This document shows, one piece after another, positions 61,655 to 64,000 of a stretch of DNA of 64,000 nt. The stretch covers positions 103,971-167,970 of the forward strand of contig CAKOJQ010000002.1 in NCBI GenBank assembly GCA_934090795.1, read 5' to 3'. The notes under the pieces are model-generated. The model made no database searches. It worked only from the letters and a program-made list of their open reading frames with translations, and was not told the DNA's origin. Positions within the stretch are counted from its first letter, which is position 1. Each line of letters opens with the position of its first letter. Made by a program: the position numbers and the translations under genes. The DNA is from an uncultured Bacilli bacterium. Its GTDB lineage: Bacteria > Bacillota_I > Bacilli_A > RF39 > UBA660.

Positions 61655-62240
61655 ATATAATGATGAAAAGAAAACAATTGATGCAATAAATTATACAAGC
61701 GCTGATTATATTCATGTTGATATAATGGATGGTAAGTTTGTTGAAAATAAAAATTATGATATTAATGAAGTTGCTTTATTTTTAAGAGAAAATATTAAAC
61801 CATTAGATGTGCATTTGATGTGCTATGATTTAGAAAAATATATTGTAGAGTATGCTGATCTAATGCCGGAATTTATTACTTTTCATTTAGAAGCAACTGA
61901 TAAAGTTAATGAAATGATTGATATGATTCATAGTTATGGTATTAAATGTGGAATAAGTATTAAACCAAATACAAGTGTTAAAGAATTACTACCATATTTG
62001 GATAAGATTGAATTAGTACTTATTATGAGTGTTGAGCCTGGTATGGGCGGACAAAAGTTTATGCCTATTGCAATTGATAAGATAAATGAATTAAGAAAAT
62101 TAAATAAGAATGTGATTATATCTGTTGATGGGGGAATTAATGATGAAGCAGTAAAACTGGTAGACAGTGATATGGTGGTATCCGGGTCATATGTATGTAT
62201 GAGTGATAGTTTTGAGGAAAAAATAGAAAGATTAAAGTAG
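61617..62240 (+). CDS. rpe: ribulose-phosphate 3-epimerase
   Basis: TIM-barrel epimerase interconverting ribulose-5-P and xylulose-5-P. YIHVDIMDGKFV (catalytic Asp), PLDVHLMC (His ligand), IMSVEPGMGGQKF and ISVDGGIND (second catalytic Asp) are present. The N-terminus is shorter and atypical (LKVSVSFIKNKYNDEKK in place of ISPSILSAD). The ATG at 61617 overlaps rsgA by 38 bases; TTG 61623 is an alternative. Last gene of the operon. Confidence 0.88.
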   Translation: MRLKVSVSFIKNKYNDEKKTIDAINYTSADYIHVDIMDGKFVENKNYDINEVALFLRENIKPLDVHLMCYDLEKYIVEYADLMPEFITFHLEATDKVNEMIDMIHSYGIKCGISIKPNTSVKELLPYLDKIELVLIMSVEPGMGGQKFMPIAIDKINELRKLNKNVIISVDGGINDEAVKLVDSDMVVSGSYVCMSDSFEEKIERLK

Positions 62241-62255
62241 AACATACGTTTAATA

Positions 62256-62285
62256 TTGACTGGGGGGGCGTTTTAGTGGTATGAT
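62256..62285 (+). promoter_or_regulatory. promoter with G7 run in the spacer (phase-variation type)
   Basis: TTGACT (62256-62261) and TATGAT (62280-62285) are separated by an 18-bp spacer that begins with seven consecutive G (62262-62268). Loss of one G would give the optimal 17-bp spacing and further changes would weaken it, so slipped-strand changes could switch expression of the surface protein downstream. Such G runs are very rare in this AT-rich sequence. Confidence 0.7.
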
Positions 62286-62311
62286 TTGGTAAGAATAGGA
62301 GTGCATGAAGC

Positions 62312-63931
62312 ATGAAAAAACTTACCAAATTTTTTAATTTAATAAAAGAAAATAAACAAACAAGAATATTATCGATAATGACAATTGCTATGTTATTTAT
62401 TTTTACAATAGGTTATTCTTTATCAATGTTTACTGGTGACAGTAGTAAAAAAGTTGCAAACATTAAAGTGAATGATTTATCATTTAATATAACAACGAAT
62501 AGCGGAGAATCTAATGATAGAGTACTTCATTTACAAGCAGGTAAAACTGAGTTATTTAAATCTACTATTACTAATTTGAATAAAATGAATACAAAATATG
62601 AACTTATTTATAAAGTATGTACAGATGCTAAATGTACTTCATATTTAGATACACTACCAAGTGGTGTTAAAGTAGGACTTGTTTCTACTACAAAAACTAA
62701 TGTATCTGGATTGCTAGATGCTAATGCGTTTTCTGAAGTTGATATATTAACAGAGAATAATACAAGTACGGATTGTTATATTTTACTTGATTTACAAGCA
62801 GGATATGAATGGAATGATTTAGCATTATTAAATCAATTTAATGATTTTAGTAAATATGTATCAATAATAGCGTATGTAGATGGAGTAGAAGTAGCAGAAT
62901 ATCCTGATTCATGTAATTACACAGCAGAAATAATAGGATATAAAAATAATCAACAAATTGCTTTAAAAGATGCTGAAGCAACATGCAATAATAATGAATG
63001 GAAAATGTCTTTTGCAGGGATGCCAGATAAAATACAGATTAAGTTTAATAAGAATAATTATTCAACTTTATTGGATTATCTTGCTTCTTTAGATAAAACA
63101 AGTAATGGATTAGAAATAGATGATACAAATGATCAAAATCTAAGATATGTTGGAGCAACACCTAAAAATTATATTTCATTTAATAATGAAACATGGAGAA
63201 TAATTGGTACATTTAATGTATATAATAATGATACAAACAAGACTGAAAAATTAGTAAAAATAATAAGAAACGATTCATTAGGAAATTACTCATGGGACTC
63301 TTCGACATCAAGTATAAATTCTGGATATGGAATCAATGAATGGAGTCAGGCTAAATTAATGACTGAACTTAATACCGACTATTTAGATACAAGTATAACA
63401 AGTGGAACAACAACTTGGTATAATGGGAAAAATAATGCAAAAAATGGTAGTTATGATTATAGTAAAAATATAAAAAGTGAATATATCGATAAAATAGCAA
63501 ATGTAAGATGGAACTTAGGTGGTAGTAATTCAAATCATAATTCAGCAAAAAGTTTTTATACATTAGAACGAGGAACAACTCATATAAGTAATCCATCTGA
63601 TGGAGTAGCAAGAACTAACTACTGGGATGGAAAAATAGCACTTATGTATCCATCTGATTATGGATACGCTTCAATTGATACTACATGCAGGGAAAAATTA
63701 TCATCAACCAATTGTAAAAACAATAACTGGTTATTTAATAGTGCAAATCAATGGGCCTTGTCTTCTAATTCGGATTACGCTTATATTGTGTTACGTGTCG
63801 ATTCCAGCGGTTTTGTGGGTGGCAACGGTGGTAGCTATACCCAGGGGGTTCGCCCGATCCTTTTCTTGAAATCTGATGTCTTGATAACTGGTGGAACAGG
63901 GGAAAGTTCTAATCCTTATCAAATTGCCTGA
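62312..63931 (+). CDS. membrane-anchored surface protein with GC-rich variable C-terminal domain
   Basis: A 539-residue protein (SD AGGAG). N-terminal membrane anchor at about residues 18-40, then a BsaA-like beta domain (HLQAGKTELFKSTITNLNKMN) and a linker. The C-terminal domain of about 240 residues contains NETWRIIGTFNVYN, WYNGKNNAKNG, YPSDYGYAS, NNWLFNSANQW, then a variable block and GVRPILFLKSDV. The Trp-rich, GVRP-ending fold resembles formylglycine-enzyme/C-type-lectin-like variable domains used by diversity-generating retroelements. A decayed homologue lies at 28533-29288. Confidence 0.75.
   Translation: MKKLTKFFNLIKENKQTRILSIMTIAMLFIFTIGYSLSMFTGDSSKKVANIKVNDLSFNITTNSGESNDRVLHLQAGKTELFKSTITNLNKMNTKYELIYKVCTDAKCTSYLDTLPSGVKVGLVSTTKTNVSGLLDANAFSEVDILTENNTSTDCYILLDLQAGYEWNDLALLNQFNDFSKYVSIIAYVDGVEVAEYPDSCNYTAEIIGYKNNQQIALKDAEATCNNNEWKMSFAGMPDKIQIKFNKNNYSTLLDYLASLDKTSNGLEIDDTNDQNLRYVGATPKNYISFNNETWRIIGTFNVYNNDTNKTEKLVKIIRNDSLGNYSWDSSTSSINSGYGINEWSQAKLMTELNTDYLDTSITSGTTTWYNGKNNAKNGSYDYSKNIKSEYIDKIANVRWNLGGSNSNHNSAKSFYTLERGTTHISNPSDGVARTNYWDGKIALMYPSDYGYASIDTTCREKLSSTNCKNNNWLFNSANQWALSSNSDYAYIVLRVDSSGFVGGNGGSYTQGVRPILFLKSDVLITGGTGESSNPYQIA
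63761..63859 (+). other. candidate retroelement-type variable region
   Basis: About 33 codons between the conserved NNWLFNSANQW and LFLKSDV segments. By my count 35 of the 70 bases at 63781-63850 are G or C, far above the surroundings, with many codons ending in C or G (GTC, TCC, AGC, GGC, AAC, ACC, CGC, CCG, ATC). NNC-type codons are what adenine mutagenesis of AAC codons produces. The corresponding block in the decayed copy (29115-29216) differs at most codons. No template repeat or reverse transcriptase is in the window. Confidence 0.5.
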
Positions 63932-63970
63932 GTGACGGACACTTTTGATAAAATTCAGTAAAATTAAGGG

Positions 63971-63983
63971 TTTGCGAGGCAAA
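63971..63983 (+). other. GC-containing hairpin downstream of the variable region
   Basis: TTTGC/GCAAA with a GAG loop, bracketed by GGG (63968-63970) and CCC (63991-63993), 40 bases after the stop codon. No T-run follows, so it is not a normal terminator. Hairpins or cruciforms shortly downstream of the variable region help target recognition in the Bordetella phage retroelement; similarity here is positional only. Confidence 0.3.
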
Positions 63984-64000
63984 TTCTTCGCCCAATAAGA

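Noticed and set aside
63369..63982. Other-strand and other-frame ORFs over the variable surface protein
   Set aside because: The plus-strand frame 62312-63931 has conserved protein features; the others arise from its GC-rich block and lack start signals.
1..64000. Mycoplasma-type code (TGA = Trp)
   Set aside because: TGA ends several intact genes and Trp is coded by TGG throughout; the TGA inside 28533-29288 is one of four stops in a decayed copy.
1..64000. CRISPR arrays
   Set aside because: No regularly spaced direct repeats of 23-47 bases were seen; the repeats found are two-copy domain duplications or short operators.
1..64000. tRNA or rRNA genes
   Set aside because: I saw no T-arm/anticodon-arm pattern ending in CCA-type acceptor pairing and no rRNA-like sequence; the 19336-19417 element has no tRNA-like T-arm.

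Overview
The window is a very AT-rich bacterial chromosome segment. TGA is a working stop codon (for example it ends the 24762-25544 gene and rlmN), so this is not the Mycoplasma code. Gene content is Bacillota/Bacilli-like: ftsA-ftsZ, ezrA, murT/gatD, a T-box before tyrS, and the rlmN-prpC-prkC-rsgA-rpe operon. Small intergenic gaps, SipW-type signal peptidases, thioester/SpaA adhesins and sortases suggest an uncultured gut-type, low-GC Bacilli lineage (RF39-like or a relative). The lineage is inference. Several spore-associated families are present (CotY/CotZ-like, YunB, YutH-like, SpoVS, SpoVIF-like), so the organism is, or recently was, a spore former.

Layout. 1-9 kb is an accessory patch: a truncated ImmA/IrrE protease, an ADP-ribosyltransferase-like protein, rRNA modification genes rluB-rlmD, a Fic/Doc remnant, a membrane-anchored XRE regulator, an M3 peptidase, a class-I amidotransferase and an internally duplicated lipoprotein. 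9-14.4 kb holds a DUF4143 ATPase, a large membrane protein and an OmpR-type two-component system. Matching 11-bp-spaced direct repeats lie upstream and downstream of that system. 14.6-18.4 kb has two SipW-cognate secreted proteins with their signal peptidase, then T-box-tyrS. 18.4-24 kb has a PTS EIIB-like protein without its cysteine, a spore coat protein, an MurT/GatD pair whose GatD lacks catalytic residues, and ftsA-ftsZ. 24-28 kb resembles the B. subtilis yun/yut region. 28.5-29.3 kb is a decayed copy of the surface protein found at the right end. 29.4-40.3 kb is housekeeping (ezrA, ffh, spoVS, a methyltransferase, slipin, a tandem HExxH pair, sufB, ssb).

40.4-54 kb is the main cell-surface region. 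Two loci each pair a thioester-domain SpaA-repeat adhesin with its own sortase; the first also carries a BsaA-like protein and SipW. Both of these sortases have Gln where sortases normally have the catalytic Arg. A third sortase, class-B-like, carries a large N-terminal cytoplasmic domain. Between the two adhesin loci a PD-(D/E)XK transposase relic is interrupted by a complete IS1595-like element with perfect 19-bp inverted repeats and 9-bp target duplications. 55-62 kb is proS, a SpoVIF-like gene and the rlmN-prpC-prkC-rsgA-rpe operon.

The most interesting signal is at the right end (62.2-64 kb). A membrane-anchored surface protein is driven by a promoter with a G7 run inside the -35/-10 spacer, an arrangement typical of phase variation. 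Its C-terminus carries an abruptly GC-rich block of about 35 codons. The decayed copy at 28.5 kb has an equally GC-rich but different block at the same place, with transversion-heavy differences and conserved flanks. This looks like the variable region of a diversity-generating retroelement whose template and reverse transcriptase would lie outside the window.
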